NCBI RefSeq assembly: GCF_027568395.1
Contig: NZ_JANKZL010000004.1
Coordinates: 124,001-188,000, forward strand
Source of the DNA: Aminobacter sp. HY435
Lineage (GTDB): Bacteria > Pseudomonadota > Alphaproteobacteria > Rhizobiales > Rhizobiaceae
DNA length: 64,000 nt
Direction of reading: 5' to 3'
Shown: positions 45,320 to 53,904 of the stretch, in pieces
Layout of the letters: the number at the start of each line of letters is the position of its first letter
How positions within the stretch are numbered: position 1 is the stretch's first letter
The notes under the pieces: model-generated
What the model was told of the DNA's origin: nothing
Database searches by the model: none
Seen by the model: only the letters and a program-made list of their open reading frames with translations
Program-made: the position numbers and the translations under genes

Positions 45320-46201
45320 TCATGCCCGCCTCCGCACCCGGCGCTCACGCCAGCGCTTGACGTCGCCGATCAGCTCGTCGAGCGTGCCGAACACCGGCAC
45401 CAGCACCGCGAATTGCGCCGGCCGGAGATCGCGCGAGGGCGTGCATGCCTCGGCGATGCGCCGCTGGAATTCCTGCGGCGCCCAGATGCGCGAGAACTCC
45501 AGGAACTGCACGATGACGTCGTGGCGGATGGCGGTGATGCGTTCGTAGTTGGAGCGGAAGATCGCAAAGGCGGTGTAGAAGGAAGTCAGTACCGACAACC
45601 CGATGATGACAAGCAGAACATTGAGGTCGCCGGCGTAGTTGCCAAAAACCAGCGCCACGATCAGCGTCGCCACCGAAAACACCACGAAGGTCTTGGAAAT
45701 CCGGTAGGCGGCGGCGATGCCCTCGACCTCGCCGCTGTACCTTGCCTCGATGGCCTGCTCGATATCGCGCAGTTTCTTCTTGAACAAATAGAGGCGCTGG
45801 TTCTCCTCGTCGGTGTGCTCCTCGCCACGCGCCTCGCGCAAGATGTCGAAGGCTGTCAGCGTGACGTCGTCATTGGCCTCCCAGCCCGACAGCGGCACGA
45901 TCGCCGGCGGCAGGTAGTCGCCAATGCGGTCGAACACGACATAGATGATGTGGATCGTGGTCAGGAACACGAACAGGATCAGCAGCAGCGCGAAATCCGA
46001 AACGCCGAGCACGTCGAAGATGTTCTGGTAGTTCTCCACCACGCCGTTCAAGAGGTCGGCATTGGGCAGGAACCCCTCGGTCGCTGAACCGATGTTGGTG
46101 AAGCCGGAGGCGATGTAGAAGACGATGCCCGCCACGAGCAGCCGCGACGTCATGAAATTCGAAAAGCGGATCACACCTTGGAGAAGGGCTTCCACGTCCA
46201 T
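45320..46201 (-). CDS. Uncharacterised four-helix membrane protein in the pyrimidine block
   Basis: A 293-residue protein with hydrophobic segments near residues 20-38, 70-90, 170-185 and 190-215 and charged, partly helical loops (TAFDILREARGEEHTDEENQRLYLFKKKLRDIEQAI). I recognise no family. Position between the dihydropyrimidinase and carbamoylase-type genes on the same strand suggests co-transcription, so a link with pyrimidine use is possible but not shown. Confidence 0.6.
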   Translation of the reverse strand: MDVEALLQGVIRFSNFMTSRLLVAGIVFYIASGFTNIGSATEGFLPNADLLNGVVENYQNIFDVLGVSDFALLLILFVFLTTIHIIYVVFDRIGDYLPPAIVPLSGWEANDDVTLTAFDILREARGEEHTDEENQRLYLFKKKLRDIEQAIEARYSGEVEGIAAAYRISKTFVVFSVATLIVALVFGNYAGDLNVLLVIIGLSVLTSFYTAFAIFRSNYERITAIRHDVIVQFLEFSRIWAPQEFQRRIAEACTPSRDLRPAQFAVLVPVFGTLDELIGDVKRWRERRVRRRA

Positions 46202-46449
46202 GGCTCAGGCCTGCTCTGAAGCTCTGTCCCCGCAAACGGGGCGCCTGCCGCGATAGATAGGGTTGCTGTGGCACATGGCGACGCCGCGCCCGGCGGGCGC
46301 GCACGCCCGGCCGGCCGAAACGACCATGTCGCTCCTCGTGCCTTCCGTCATTCCTCGTTCCCCATGTCATGCCGCGCTTCTGCGAGCGCTTTGGCATCGT
46401 TCCTGGCCTACAGTGTCGGATACTCCAGATGTTCACTCATGCGTGTAAC

Positions 46450-46483
46450 CCGCTCCCGAGCCCTCCCAGGGCTGCGGGAGCGG
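46450..46483. terminator. GC-rich hairpin downstream of the M20 hydrolase gene
   Basis: CCGCTCCCG (46450-46458) pairs with CGGGAGCGG (46475-46483), with an inner AGCCCT/AGGGCT pair. It lies 7 bp after the stop of the M20 gene. There is no T-run on the minus strand, so termination is uncertain. The rest of 46202-46489 holds no gene I can support. Confidence 0.4.
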
Positions 46484-46489
46484 AGCAGT

Positions 46490-47740
46490 TCACTCCACGA
46501 TCTCCGCCGTCTCGACCACGGCGTGGAACAGCACGTCGCAGCCAGCGCCCGCCCATTCCGGATAGATTTCCTCGTCCTCGTTGTGGCTCAGGCCGTCAAC
46601 GCATGGGCAGAACACCATCGCGGTGGGCGCCACGCGGTTGATCCAGCAGGCGTCGTGGCCGGCGCCGGAGACGATGTCGCGGTGGCTGTAGCCGAGCCGC
46701 TCGGCGGCATCGCGCACCGCCTTGACGCAATCCTTGTCGAAGGCGACCGGATCGAAATGGCCGACCTGCTCGATCTCGAAGGAAATATCCAGCGCCTCGC
46801 AGATGGTCGCCACACCCTCGCGGATGCGCTGGTCCATCGCGTCGAGCACTTCCTTTTCCGGCGAACGGATGTCGATGGTGAAGACCGTCCGCCCGGCAAT
46901 GATGTTGCGCGAGTTGGGATAGACCTCCATGTGGCCGACGGCGCCGACCGCGTCGGGCTGGTAATCCATGGCGATCTCGTGCACCAGCTCGGTCACCCTG
47001 GCCATGCCGAGCCCGGCGTTGCGGCGCTTGTACATCGGCGTCGAGCCGGTGTGCGCTTCCATGCCGGTCAGCGTCACCTGCAGCCACTTCAGCCCCTGGC
47101 CGTGCGTCACGACGCCGATTTCGATGTCTTCGTCCTCGAGGATCGGCCCCTGCTCGATGTGCAGTTCGAAGAACGCCTTCATCTTGCGTGTGCCGACTTT
47201 TTCGGTGCCCTTCCAGCCGATGCGCTCGAGCTCGTCGCCGAAGCGCTTGCCGTGCGCGTCCTTGCGATCGTAGGCCCAGTCCTGGTCCAGCTCGCCGGCA
47301 AACACGCCCGACGCCAGCATCGCCGGCGCAAAGCGCGTGCCTTCCTCGTTGGTCCAGTTGGTGACGACGATCGGATGCCTGGTCTTGATGCCGAGGTCGT
47401 TGAGGGTGCGCATGACCTCGAGCCCGCCGAGCACGCCGAGCACGCCGTCGAACTTGCCGCCGGTCGGCTGGGTGTCGAGATGGCTGCCCATATAGACCGG
47501 CAGCGCGTCCGGGTCGGTGCCTTCGCGACGGGCAAACATCGTGCCCATCTCGTCGATGCCCATTTCGAGCCCGGCAGCATCGCACCATTTCTTGAACAGG
47601 TGTCGGCCCTCGCCGTCTTCGTCCGTCAGGGTCTGGCGATTGTTGCCGCCGGCAATGCCGGGGCCAATCTTCGCCATTTCCATCAGCGAATCCCACAAAC
47701 GCTCTGAATTGATTCGCAGATTTTCACCTGGAGCGGCCAT
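46490..47740 (-). CDS. M20 Zn-dependent hydrolase, beta-ureidopropionase/carbamoylase type
   Basis: A 416-residue amidase of the M20/M28 hydantoinase-carbamoylase family, which hydrolyses N-carbamoyl-beta-alanine to beta-alanine, CO2 and ammonia. Zinc site motifs: YMGSHLDTQPTGGKFDGVLGVLGGLE, NWTNEEGTRFAPAMLASGVFAG, FFELHIEQGPILE and the late SGAGHDACWI. The start is ATG 47740 with GAGAGGA nine bases upstream. Context with dihydropyrimidinase, PreTA and aminotransferase favours beta-ureidopropionase, though L-carbamoylase activity on hydantoins is possible. Confidence 0.92.
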   Translation of the reverse strand: MAAPGENLRINSERLWDSLMEMAKIGPGIAGGNNRQTLTDEDGEGRHLFKKWCDAAGLEMGIDEMGTMFARREGTDPDALPVYMGSHLDTQPTGGKFDGVLGVLGGLEVMRTLNDLGIKTRHPIVVTNWTNEEGTRFAPAMLASGVFAGELDQDWAYDRKDAHGKRFGDELERIGWKGTEKVGTRKMKAFFELHIEQGPILEDEDIEIGVVTHGQGLKWLQVTLTGMEAHTGSTPMYKRRNAGLGMARVTELVHEIAMDYQPDAVGAVGHMEVYPNSRNIIAGRTVFTIDIRSPEKEVLDAMDQRIREGVATICEALDISFEIEQVGHFDPVAFDKDCVKAVRDAAERLGYSHRDIVSGAGHDACWINRVAPTAMVFCPCVDGLSHNEDEEIYPEWAGAGCDVLFHAVVETAEIVE

Positions 47741-47916
47741 GGCCAACGTCCTCTCATTTTCTTGTTCTGCCCGGAAACACCAGCGGTTCCCGGCGCCGGA
47801 TTTCCTTCGGCGGGCTTTCGCCCAGGGTCCCGCCCTGTTGCGGACGGGACACCCTTGTTCGCCGGAGCGCGATCCCGCAGAGCATGCCTGCCCCCCCGGG
47901 ATCAAGCTCCAGATGA

Positions 47917-49245
47917 TCAGTCGATCATCCGCAGCACTTCGCGGACATGATCGATCAGTTCGTTGATCTGCCCCTTGGTGATGATCAAGGGCGGCGACAG
48001 CGCGATGATGTCGCCTGTCGTGCGGATCAGCGCGCCACGCTCGAATGCCTTCACAAAAGCCGAGAAGGCGCGCTTGCTGGGGCTGCCGGCGATCGGCGAA
48101 AGCTCGATCGCGCCGATCAGGCCGATGTTGCGGATGTCGATGACATGCGGCTCGCCCTTCAGCGAATGCAGCGCATCCTCCCAGTACGACGCAAGCTCGG
48201 CGCCGCGGGTCAGCAGCCCTTCTTCCTTGTAGGTGTCGAGGGTGGCCAGAGCCGCCGCCGAAGCAATCGGATTGCCCGAATAGGTGTAGCCGTGGAAGAA
48301 CTCGATCAGGTGCTCCGGCCCGGTCATGAAGGCGTCGTGGATTTCCTTCTTCACGAACACCGCGCCCATCGGGATGACGCCGTTGGAGACGCCCTTTGCC
48401 GTGGTGATGATGTCGGGGACGACGCCGAAATAGTCGGACGCAAACGGCGTGCCGAGACGGCCGAAACCGGTGATGACTTCGTCGAAGATGAGAAGGATGC
48501 CGTGCTTGGTGCAAATCTCGCGCAAGCGCTGCAGATAGCCCTTCGGAGGGATCAGCACGCCGGTCGAACCGGCGACCGGCTCGACGATGACGGCAGCGAT
48601 CGTCGAGGCGTCATGCAGCGTGACGATGCGCTCCAGCTCGTCGGCCAGCTCCGCGCCGTATTCGGGCTCGCCCTTGGTGAAGGCGTTCTTGGCCGGCAAA
48701 TGCGTGTGCGGCATGTGGTCGACGCCGCCCAGCAGGGTGCCGAACATCTTGCGGTTGGTGACGATGCCGCCGACCGAGATGCCGCCGAAATTGACGCCAT
48801 GGTAGCCACGCTCACGGCCGATCAGGCGGGTGCGTGCGCCCTCGCCCTTCACGCGCTGGTAGGCGATCGCCATCTTGAGCGCGGTCTCGACCGATTCCGA
48901 GCCGGAATTGGTGAAGAACACATGGTCCATGCCCTCGGGCGCGATGTCGACGAGGCGGTTGGCCAGCTCGAAGACGATCGGATGGCCCATCTGGAACGCC
49001 GGCGCATAGTCGAGCTCGGCTGCCTGCTTCTGGATCGCCTCGGTGATCTTGGGCCGGCAGTGGCCGGCATTGACGCACCACAGGCCCGCGGTGCCGTCGA
49101 GAATCTTGCGGCCGTCGCTGGCCGTGTAGTGCATATCCTTGGCCGCAACCATCATCCGCGGCGCCTGCTTGAACTGCCGGTTCGAAGTAAACGGCATCCA
49201 GAATGCGCTGAGATCGTTGGGCGTAACTTTTAGCCTGTCCGACAT
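47917..49245 (-). CDS. Class III omega-aminotransferase (beta-alanine:pyruvate type)
   Basis: A 442-residue PLP enzyme of class III aminotransferases. It shows LWCVNAGHCRPKITEAIQKQ, VFFTNSGSESVETALKMA, the Asp motif LLIFDEVITGFGRLG and the PLP lysine in ITTAKGVSNGVIPMG. It would convert beta-alanine, or 3-aminoisobutyrate from thymine, to the semialdehyde, using pyruvate as acceptor. AGGGAG ten bases before the ATG at 49245 supports the start. A RutR-box-like palindrome lies about 78 bp upstream. Close relatives also use other omega-amino acids. Confidence 0.9.
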   Translation of the reverse strand: MSDRLKVTPNDLSAFWMPFTSNRQFKQAPRMMVAAKDMHYTASDGRKILDGTAGLWCVNAGHCRPKITEAIQKQAAELDYAPAFQMGHPIVFELANRLVDIAPEGMDHVFFTNSGSESVETALKMAIAYQRVKGEGARTRLIGRERGYHGVNFGGISVGGIVTNRKMFGTLLGGVDHMPHTHLPAKNAFTKGEPEYGAELADELERIVTLHDASTIAAVIVEPVAGSTGVLIPPKGYLQRLREICTKHGILLIFDEVITGFGRLGTPFASDYFGVVPDIITTAKGVSNGVIPMGAVFVKKEIHDAFMTGPEHLIEFFHGYTYSGNPIASAAALATLDTYKEEGLLTRGAELASYWEDALHSLKGEPHVIDIRNIGLIGAIELSPIAGSPSKRAFSAFVKAFERGALIRTTGDIIALSPPLIITKGQINELIDHVREVLRMID

Positions 49246-49322
49246 GACCAAGCTCCCTTTCTTCCCCTGTTTCGACACGGCCAACGCTTGGTCTTCGATG
49301 CGTTTTTGTGTTACGCAATTTT

Positions 49323-49338
49323 TTGACCGATTGGACAA
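49323..49338. promoter_or_regulatory. RutR-box-like palindrome upstream of the aminotransferase
   Basis: TTGACCGATTGGACAA matches 14 of 16 positions of TTGACCANNTGGTCAA, the E. coli RutR operator, treating the two central positions as free. It lies between the aminotransferase (minus) and the TetR gene (plus), so both could be controlled. Confidence 0.65.
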
Positions 49339-49465
49339 ACGTTAGCACCGCCGCATCGGCGGTCAAGGGATTACTACCGGAAATGCGGCTTCTGAGGCGC
49401 GCTCCACAGGTCGGCAAGAACTGGTCCAGCGGATTGGTCCAGATGGCGCTTCAGCCTACCCTCGA

Positions 49466-50116
49466 ATGCGGGACGTCATGACCATGGAAGGCTCCACGCC
49501 GCGCGGCCGAACACGCATCCAGAAAGAAAAGCGCGAGGTCATCCTCGAAGCGGCGCTCGAGGTGTTTTCGACCAACGGTTTCAGGGGCTCGACCATCGAC
49601 CAGATCGCCGAAGCGGCGGGTATGTCGAAGCCCAATTTGCTCTACTATTTCCGCCGCAAGGAAGACATCCACGAGACGCTGATGCACCGGCTGCTCGCCA
49701 CCTGGCTGGCGCCGCTGAAGGAGTTGGACGACATCGGCGATCCGATGACCGAACTCAGGGGCTACATCCGGCGCAAGCTCGAGATGGCGCGCGACTATCC
49801 GCGCGAGAGCCGGCTGTTCGCCAACGAGATATTGCAGGGCGCGCCGCGCATCATGGCGATGCTCGAAGGCGAACTGAAAACTTTGGTCGACGAAAAGGTC
49901 GAGGTCATCAGGGGCTGGATGCGATCAGGCAAGGTCGCCAGGGCCGACCCCTGGCACCTGATCTTCGCCATCTGGGCAACAACCCAGCACTATGCCGATT
50001 TCGACGTCCAGGTCCGCGCCGTGCTCGGCCCGGACCGCGGTGGCGACGGTCGCTTCGAGGACGCCGCGCGCTTCCTCGAACAGCTTTTCCTTGAAGGGCT
50101 TAGGCCGAAAAGCTGA
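49466..50116 (+). CDS. rutR: TetR-family regulator, RutR type
   Basis: A 216-residue regulator: N-terminal HTH at about 22-70 (KREVILEAALEVFSTNGFRGSTIDQIAEAAGMSKPNLLYYFRRKEDIHETLM) followed by a RutR/YcdC-like ligand domain (ATWLAPLKELDDIGDPMTELRGYIRRKLEMARDYPRESRLFANEILQGAPRI). RutR senses uracil and represses pyrimidine degradation. Here it is divergent from the aminotransferase gene, and two operators resembling RutR boxes lie in the region, so the name is supported by sequence and context. Alternative starts are 49478 (preceded by GGGA) and 49484. Homology to other TetR regulators cannot be excluded. Confidence 0.8.
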   Translation: MRDVMTMEGSTPRGRTRIQKEKREVILEAALEVFSTNGFRGSTIDQIAEAAGMSKPNLLYYFRRKEDIHETLMHRLLATWLAPLKELDDIGDPMTELRGYIRRKLEMARDYPRESRLFANEILQGAPRIMAMLEGELKTLVDEKVEVIRGWMRSGKVARADPWHLIFAIWATTQHYADFDVQVRAVLGPDRGGDGRFEDAARFLEQLFLEGLRPKS

Positions 50117-50137
50117 ATCGATTTCGGAGAACCGCCT

Positions 50138-50512
50138 CTACTGGCTTCTCGAAATCAGGAGCAGCAGGTTGCTGGCCAGCAGGAAGGCGCCGACGAAGCT
50201 GTTGAAGCGCGAAGTGCGTTCCATGCCCTGGTAGTTCCAGAAATTGTGGAACATCGGCAACGTCGCGACCATGAACAGGACCAGCGCCGACGCCGCATAG
50301 ACGAGATGGAAGTCGGCGATCACCATCAGCCCGGCGAGGATCTGCAGCGAGATGCCGGCCCACAGGACGGGTTCGGCCAGCCGCACTCCGCGCGCCGTCA
50401 TCATGCCGGCGAGCATCTTGGCATTGCCAATGTTGCGCAGGCCGACAAACACGAACATCCCGCCAAACAGCAATCGTGCGACGAGATCGAGCATTGAAAC
50501 GTTTTCGAACAT
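50138..50512 (-). CDS. DoxX-family membrane protein
   Basis: A 124-residue protein with four hydrophobic helices and the DoxX pattern LVARLLFGGMFVFVGLRNIGNAKML, VLWAGISLQILAGLMVIADF and the last ASNLLLLISR. DoxX proteins are quinone- or redox-linked membrane subunits of unclear function. It is the third gene behind an Rrf2 regulator and an AhpD-like protein, a recurrent redox-responsive trio. GGAG four bases before the ATG supports 50512. The frame extends upstream through the neighbour gene. Confidence 0.82.
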   Translation of the reverse strand: MFENVSMLDLVARLLFGGMFVFVGLRNIGNAKMLAGMMTARGVRLAEPVLWAGISLQILAGLMVIADFHLVYAASALVLFMVATLPMFHNFWNYQGMERTSRFNSFVGAFLLASNLLLLISRSQ

Positions 50513-50580
50513 CAAACTCCGCCCGCGACCGCCAGGCGGCCGCTTGATCTGAATTCTTTTCCAATGAGACAGGGGTTGCC

Positions 50581-51039
50581 TCAGGCCGCCTTGGCCTGGT
50601 CCACCGGATGGATGGCGTGGAACGTCACGCAAATCCGGTTCCAGGTGTTGATCATGCCGACAGCCACCGTCAGCTTGACCAGTTCCTCCGCCGAGAAATG
50701 CTGGAGGCCTTCGGCATAGAGTTCGGCCGGAACGCCGCCATCGGCAATGTTGGTCACCGCCTCGGTCCATTTGAACGCCATGCGTTCGCGTTCGGAAAAC
50801 AGCGGCGATTCCTTCCAGGCGGCGACCAGCCACAGGCGCTGTTCGGTCTCTCCGTCCTGCCTGGCTTCGCGGCTGTGCATGTCGACGCAATAGGAGCAGC
50901 CGTTGATCTGCGACGCGCGCAGCTTGATCAGATGCAGCAGGCCGTGCTCGAGCCCGCATTCGTTGATTGCGGTGTTCAGCGCCACGACCTGCTTCATCAG
51001 ATCGGGAGCGGTGGCGAAAAAATTCAGTCTCTGCTTCAT
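50581..51039 (-). CDS. AhpD-like carboxymuconolactone decarboxylase-family protein
   Basis: A 152-residue protein. The CxxC redox site with its histidine is in RASQINGCSYCVDMHSREAR, as in AhpD-like alkyl hydroperoxide reductases, and the helical bundle continues with EAVTNIADGGVPAELYAEGLQHFSAEELVKLTVAVGMINTWNRI. The first step is probably disulfide-based peroxidase or redox chemistry, though many members are uncharacterised. It lies 4 bp downstream of the Rrf2 regulator and 68 bp upstream of the DoxX gene. Confidence 0.87.
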   Translation of the reverse strand: MKQRLNFFATAPDLMKQVVALNTAINECGLEHGLLHLIKLRASQINGCSYCVDMHSREARQDGETEQRLWLVAAWKESPLFSERERMAFKWTEAVTNIADGGVPAELYAEGLQHFSAEELVKLTVAVGMINTWNRICVTFHAIHPVDQAKAA

Positions 51040-51043
51040 GATC

Positions 51044-51562
51044 TCAGCCTTTCATCCTGGTTCGGGAATTCTGCGGCCGCTGGTTCTGCGCCACGAAGGC
51101 GCAACTGGCGGCGACGATGCGCTGATCGGTGTTCTCAGTGAAATCGGTGACAATGTCGGAGAGACGTGTGCCGGCAAGCGCCATCCGGTAGGCGCGCTCG
51201 GCCTTGAGCATGGCGACGTTGATGCCGCAGGGCTTCACATAGGCCGACGGGTCGAGCGCGTGGCTGCCCTTCTGCCTGATCTCGCCGCAGCGGAACGCCG
51301 GCTCCCTGCCCTCGATCGCCAGCACGATATCGAGCAGCGTAATCTGCTCGGCCGGCCGCGCCAGCCGATAGCCGCCGCTGGGGCCGGGCACCGATTCCAG
51401 CACCTTCGCCGCCGTCAGCGCCTTCAGATGCTTGAGCAGATAGCTCGGCGACAGGCCGAAGGCTTCGGCCATCGCATTGCCCGGCAGCGTGCCGTCGCCG
51501 TCGACGCCCGCCAGCATCGCCGCGCAATGGATCGCTGCCTCCACGCCATCACCAAGCTTCAT
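51044..51562 (-). CDS. Rrf2-family transcriptional regulator
   Basis: A 172-residue protein with the Rrf2 winged helix: DGVEAAIHCAAMLAG, AMAEAFGLSPSYLLKHLKALTAAKVLESVPGPSGGYRLARPAEQITLLDIVLAIEG. Three later cysteines (AFRCGEIRQKG, VKPCGINVA, SCAF) could bind a cluster or sense redox state, but their spacing differs from IscR. AAGGAG six bases before ATG 51562 favours that start over 51568, where it would abut the codon. It heads the rrf2-ahpD-doxX operon with two palindromes upstream. Confidence 0.85.
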   Translation of the reverse strand: MKLGDGVEAAIHCAAMLAGVDGDGTLPGNAMAEAFGLSPSYLLKHLKALTAAKVLESVPGPSGGYRLARPAEQITLLDIVLAIEGREPAFRCGEIRQKGSHALDPSAYVKPCGINVAMLKAERAYRMALAGTRLSDIVTDFTENTDQRIVAASCAFVAQNQRPQNSRTRMKG

Positions 51563-51573
51563 CGCCATCTCCT

Positions 51574-51609
51574 TATCGTGGATACTTTATGTCATGGATA
51601 AATCTTATC
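51574..51609. promoter_or_regulatory. Two palindromes upstream of the Rrf2 operon
   Basis: TATCGTGGATA (51574-51584) and GATAAATCTTATC (51597-51609) are separated by 12 bp. The second has perfect GATAA/TTATC arms. A third GGATAA lies near 51640. They flank the likely promoter of the operon and suit a dimeric regulator such as Rrf2. Confidence 0.5.
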
Positions 51610-51783
51610 TGCAATACTCACCTGCGAAAATCTGGATAAGACCTGCGCCGTTCAGCACATCCGCAGATGCTCGATGGTGAACCGCCGGCGACCCGCGGCA
51701 GTTTTTTGTTAAAATGCCGGCCTTATCCGCAACCACACATTGAAAAAACAATCCTATTGTCGCCTCACCGCTGAGGTGGACCC

Positions 51784-52536
51784 ATGACGAACGCAAGCAT
51801 CGCACTGCTGATCGACGCCGAAAATCTGCCGGCCAGACAGGCACCGGCGATTCTGGCGCATGCGCAATCACTCGGCAGGGTCTTGGTCAGAAAGGTCTTC
51901 GGCGACTTCTCCGCCGGACGGCTGGCAAGCTGGACCGAACAATGCCGCTCGAACGTGCTTGAGCCTGTCTTCCAACTGTCGAGCGGCAAGGGCAAAAACT
52001 CGACCGACATGGCAATGACCATCCAGGCGATGGACCTGCTTCACGAAGGCAAGGTCGACGTGTTCTGCGTCGCCTCCAGCGACCGGGATTTCCTGCCGCT
52101 GGTCCACCGGCTGCTGGGGGCCGGCAAGAAGGTCTATGGCATCGGCGAGGCCAAGACCGGCAGCACGCTGAAGGGCGCTTACACCGGCTTCTTCGAACTC
52201 AGGATCGAAAGGCATGACAAGGAGCCCTCCAGCCCGGCGGTCGCACCTGGAAGTGGCGGGCCAGGCCCATCAGAGAAGACGCACGAGCGCCTTCTCTGCG
52301 TGATGGACAAGATCGAACTCACGCCGGCCAGCGGTGGTTGGTTCGCCCTCTCGCCGCTCTCAAACGCCCTGCGCAGGGCGGACCCCGCTCTCGCCGCAAC
52401 ATTCTGCGGCAGCGGCAAGTTCCTCAGAAACATCAAGGCAAGTGGCCTGTTCGAGGAAAAAGGCACAGGCGCCACGATGCAAATCCGTGTTCGGCCGAAT
52501 GTCGTCAAGCGGCAGCAGCGTGCCGCTCATCAGTAA
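51784..52536 (+). CDS. NYN-domain (LabA/DUF88) putative RNase with C-terminal OST-HTH-like domain
   Basis: A 250-residue protein. The NYN/PIN-like domain (1 to about 140) has acidic residues expected to bind metal: SIALLIDAENL, GKNSTDMAMTIQAMDLL and FCVASSDRDFLPLVHRLLGAGKKVYGIGE. The C-terminal region (about 165-245) resembles an OST-HTH/LOTUS fold (LCVMDKIELTPASGGWFALSPLSNALRRADPALAA), used for RNA binding. It is probably a ribonuclease. It is a single gene, divergent from the Rrf2 operon and convergent with preA. Confidence 0.8.
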   Translation: MTNASIALLIDAENLPARQAPAILAHAQSLGRVLVRKVFGDFSAGRLASWTEQCRSNVLEPVFQLSSGKGKNSTDMAMTIQAMDLLHEGKVDVFCVASSDRDFLPLVHRLLGAGKKVYGIGEAKTGSTLKGAYTGFFELRIERHDKEPSSPAVAPGSGGPGPSEKTHERLLCVMDKIELTPASGGWFALSPLSNALRRADPALAATFCGSGKFLRNIKASGLFEEKGTGATMQIRVRPNVVKRQQRAAHQ

Positions 52537-52579
52537 GCCGGCGGGAAAATCCGCCGGCCCTGCCCACGGCTTGCCACCC

Positions 52580-53893
52580 CTACTCCGCAGCCACCTTGGC
52601 CATCGGGTTGTTGGGGTGCGTCGTCCAGTTGGCATAGTTGGGCGACACCGGCTTGCCGGTGCGCTTGTCCATGGCCCCGACAGCCAGCGGCTCCATGGTG
52701 ATGCAGCCCTGGACCGGGCAGACATTGACGCACAGGTTGCAGCCGACGCATTCCTCCTCGATCACCTCGAAGTGGCGCTGACCGTCCAGCATGCTTGTTA
52801 TCGCCTGGTGCGAGGTGTCCTCGCAGGCGATGTGGCAGCGGCCGCACTTGATGCAGGCGTCCTGGTCGATATGCGCCTTGGCGACATAGTTGAGGTTGAG
52901 ATACTGCCAGTCGGTGACGTTGGGGGTGGCACGGCCGACGATGTCGTCGAGCGAGCGGTGGCCCTTCTCGTCCATCCAGTTTTCGAGACCGGCGATCATC
53001 TCCTGCACGATCTTGAAGCCGTAGGTCATCGCCGCCGTGCAGACCTGCACGTTGCCGGCACCCAAGGCCATGAACTCGGCCGCATCGCGCCAGGTGGTGA
53101 TACCGCCGATGCCGGAGATCGGCAGGCCGGCGGTTTCCGGATCGCGGGCGATCTCGGCCACCATGTTCATGGCGATCGGCTTGACCGCCGGGCCGCAATA
53201 GCCGCCATGGCTGCCCTTGCCGTCGATGGTCGGCTCCGGCGCGAAGCTGTCGAGGTCGACGCCTGTTATCGAGTTGATGGTGTTGATCAGCGACACGGCA
53301 TCCGTCCCGCCGGCACGTGCGGCGCGCGCGGGCTTGCGCACGTCGGTGATGTTGGGCGTCAGCTTGGTGATGACGGGCATGCGGGTGTTTGCCTTGCACC
53401 AGCGCACCACCATTTCGATGTATTCGGGCACCTGGCCGACGGCGGCACCCATGCCGCGTTCCGACATGCCGTGCGGGCAGCCGAAATTGAGCTCGATGCC
53501 GTCGGCACCGGTCTCCTCGACAACCGGCAGGATCGCCTTCCAGGCCTCCTCGACGCACGGCACCATCAGCGATACGACGATCGCCCGGTCGGGCCAGTCC
53601 ATCTTGACCTGCTTGATCTCGCGCAAATTGGTCTGCAGGTCGCGGTCGGTGATCAGTTCGATGTTGTTGAGACCGAGCAGGCGCCGATCGGCGCCCCAGA
53701 TCGCGCCGTAGCGCGGGCCGTTGACGTTGACGACCGGCGGGCCCTCCTCGCCGAGCGTCTTCCAGACAACGCCGCCCCAGCCGGCCTTGAAGGCGCGGAT
53801 GACGTTGTAGGCCTTGTCGGTCGGCGGCGCGGACGCCAGCCAGAACGGGTTGGGCGACTTGATGCCGACGAAATTGTTGCGGATGTCTGCCAT
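52580..53893 (-). CDS. preA: PreA, NAD-dependent dihydropyrimidine dehydrogenase subunit
   Basis: A 437-residue FMN protein with a dihydroorotate dehydrogenase-like barrel and a C-terminal 2x[4Fe-4S] ferredoxin domain. The barrel has GIKSPNPFWLASAPPTDKAYNV, LNFGCPHGMSERGMGAAVGQ with the catalytic Cys, and ISGIGGITTWRDAAEFMALGAG; the clusters are in ACIKCGRCHIACEDTSHQAI and ECVGCNLCVNVCPVQGCI. With PreT it interconverts uracil/thymine and their dihydro forms. It starts 12 bp after preT. Confidence 0.95.
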   Translation of the reverse strand: MADIRNNFVGIKSPNPFWLASAPPTDKAYNVIRAFKAGWGGVVWKTLGEEGPPVVNVNGPRYGAIWGADRRLLGLNNIELITDRDLQTNLREIKQVKMDWPDRAIVVSLMVPCVEEAWKAILPVVEETGADGIELNFGCPHGMSERGMGAAVGQVPEYIEMVVRWCKANTRMPVITKLTPNITDVRKPARAARAGGTDAVSLINTINSITGVDLDSFAPEPTIDGKGSHGGYCGPAVKPIAMNMVAEIARDPETAGLPISGIGGITTWRDAAEFMALGAGNVQVCTAAMTYGFKIVQEMIAGLENWMDEKGHRSLDDIVGRATPNVTDWQYLNLNYVAKAHIDQDACIKCGRCHIACEDTSHQAITSMLDGQRHFEVIEEECVGCNLCVNVCPVQGCITMEPLAVGAMDKRTGKPVSPNYANWTTHPNNPMAKVAAE

Positions 53894-53904
53894 CTTGTCC
53901 TCCC

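Noticed and set aside
43252-45360. 702-codon plus-strand frame opposite the dihydropyrimidinase gene
   Set aside because: The minus strand encodes an intact dihydropyrimidinase with all metal motifs; the plus frame is rich in Arg, Asp and His as expected for a shadow.
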